A DNA stretch of 64,000 nucleotides from NCBI GenBank assembly GCA_012862575.1, contig BLSF01000045.1, forward strand, positions 49,109 to 113,108, read 5' to 3'. The DNA comes from Parietichytrium sp. I65-24A (lineage: Eukaryota; Sar; Bigyra; Thraustochytrida; Thraustochytriidae). Shown here in pieces: positions 63,569-64,000 of the stretch. The notes under the pieces were generated by a model. The model was not told the origin of the DNA. It was given only the letters and a program-made list of their open reading frames with translations, and made no database searches. The stretch's first letter is position 1; every line of letters begins with the position of its first letter. The position numbers were made by a program, and so were the translations under genes.

Positions 63569-64000
63569 TTAGTTTCGTAAAAAGCTTGCGAGTTCGGGCG
63601 GCAGAAACTCGAAATCAATCGAGTCACGAAACCCGACGAGAATAGACTTTAGACCATTCTCCACTCCCTTTCTCGCCCGGCCAGAGATCTCCGTATACCA
63701 GAAATCTCCAAGTCTCTTGGCGCGAAGTCGCTTCATCTCCTTGTCGCGCTCAGCATGGTCACCAAAGTACACATCCTTGTCCCTCGAGCGATTGGACGGA
63801 CAGCTCGCTACATGATTGTGCGCGGCTTGACTGTTTGGCCCACAGTTTGCAAGACACCATGCGCAAAAGTAGGTCTTGCAACCATTCCCAAGTTGATCGA
63901 TGCACTGTACGGCAAAGCACGCGTCAAAGTCCACGAATGCCTTCGCACACGATGGACACTGCAGCGTGAGAATCTCGTTGACGATTCGATTTCGGTAAAG
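63569..64000 (-). CDS. Zinc-finger (RBR/IBR-like) protein, cut by window edge
   Basis: The reading frame enters from the right edge of the window and ends at 63569; the N-terminal part is missing. The visible 5' stretch includes LTLQCPSCAKAF and DFDACFAVQC, then YFCAWCLANCG and AHNHVASC, a Cys/His pattern like the IBR or RING-between-RING zinc fingers of ubiquitin ligases. The remainder is a helical domain (KEMKRLRAKRLGDFW, then GLKSILVGF). The gene probably encodes a ubiquitin-ligase-type protein, but only the tail is seen here. Confidence 0.7.
   Translation of the reverse strand, partial: LYRNRIVNEILTLQCPSCAKAFVDFDACFAVQCIDQLGNGCKTYFCAWCLANCGPNSQAAHNHVASCPSNRSRDKDVYFGDHAERDKEMKRLRAKRLGDFWYTEISGRARKGVENGLKSILVGFRDSIDFEFLPPELASFLRN

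Overview
This is nuclear DNA from a single-celled eukaryote. Genes lie on both strands, several are split by short GT-AG introns (50-125 nt), and the products are eukaryote-only: an APH-1 gamma-secretase subunit, RPL15, RNA polymerase III subunit RPC82, splicing factor SF3A2, two heterotrimeric G-alpha subunits, LITAF-domain and REEP/HVA22 proteins. A TTC12 homologue (dynein-arm assembly) implies the organism makes a motile cilium. All three stop codons are used normally. The secreted EGF-repeat protein resembles those common in stramenopiles, so I lean towards a heterotroph such as a labyrinthulomycete or another stramenopile. That placement is inference. I saw no plastid, bacterial, viral, CRISPR or tRNA features.

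Layout. 0-16 kb: APH-1 (+), a large probable ciliary LRR protein (-), a 66-aa coiled-coil protein (+), a membrane protein with an FHA-like tail (+), an uncharacterised polytopic membrane protein (+), TTC12 (+) and RPL15 (-). 17-20.5 kb: three tandem LITAF-domain genes (-), one with a 36-glutamine tract. 21-35.5 kb: a membrane-anchored kinase (-, three exons), a secreted EGF protein (+), RPC82 (-, four exons), an FHA protein (-, two exons) and a REEP/HVA22 protein (+). 36-38 kb: an unrecognised gene present in two diverged copies. 42-54 kb: a DOMON plus NOX/ferric-reductase fusion (+), G-alpha 1 (-, three exons, with a duplicated 5' fragment), a gene-poor 5 kb and G-alpha 2 (+, three exons). 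54.5-64 kb: SF3A2 (+), three tandem paralogues of an unknown polytopic membrane family (-), a short Cys-rich membrane ORF (+) and a cut-off zinc-finger gene (-).

The window contains three single-N junctions. Each lies between two near-copies of the same sequence, which is the pattern expected when overlapping contigs from two haplotypes were abutted rather than merged. The duplicated stretches at 16.8-17.1, 36.1-37.5 and 46-48.1 kb may therefore not be real tandem duplications. The best candidates for undescribed biology are the three-gene membrane family at 55.7-62.6 kb, with its invariant Cys motif, and the LITAF cluster with an altered zinc knuckle. The genes do not form an obvious pathway. 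G-alpha 1, G-alpha 2 and the oxidase-like protein could all belong to signalling at the cell surface, but nothing in the sequence ties them together.
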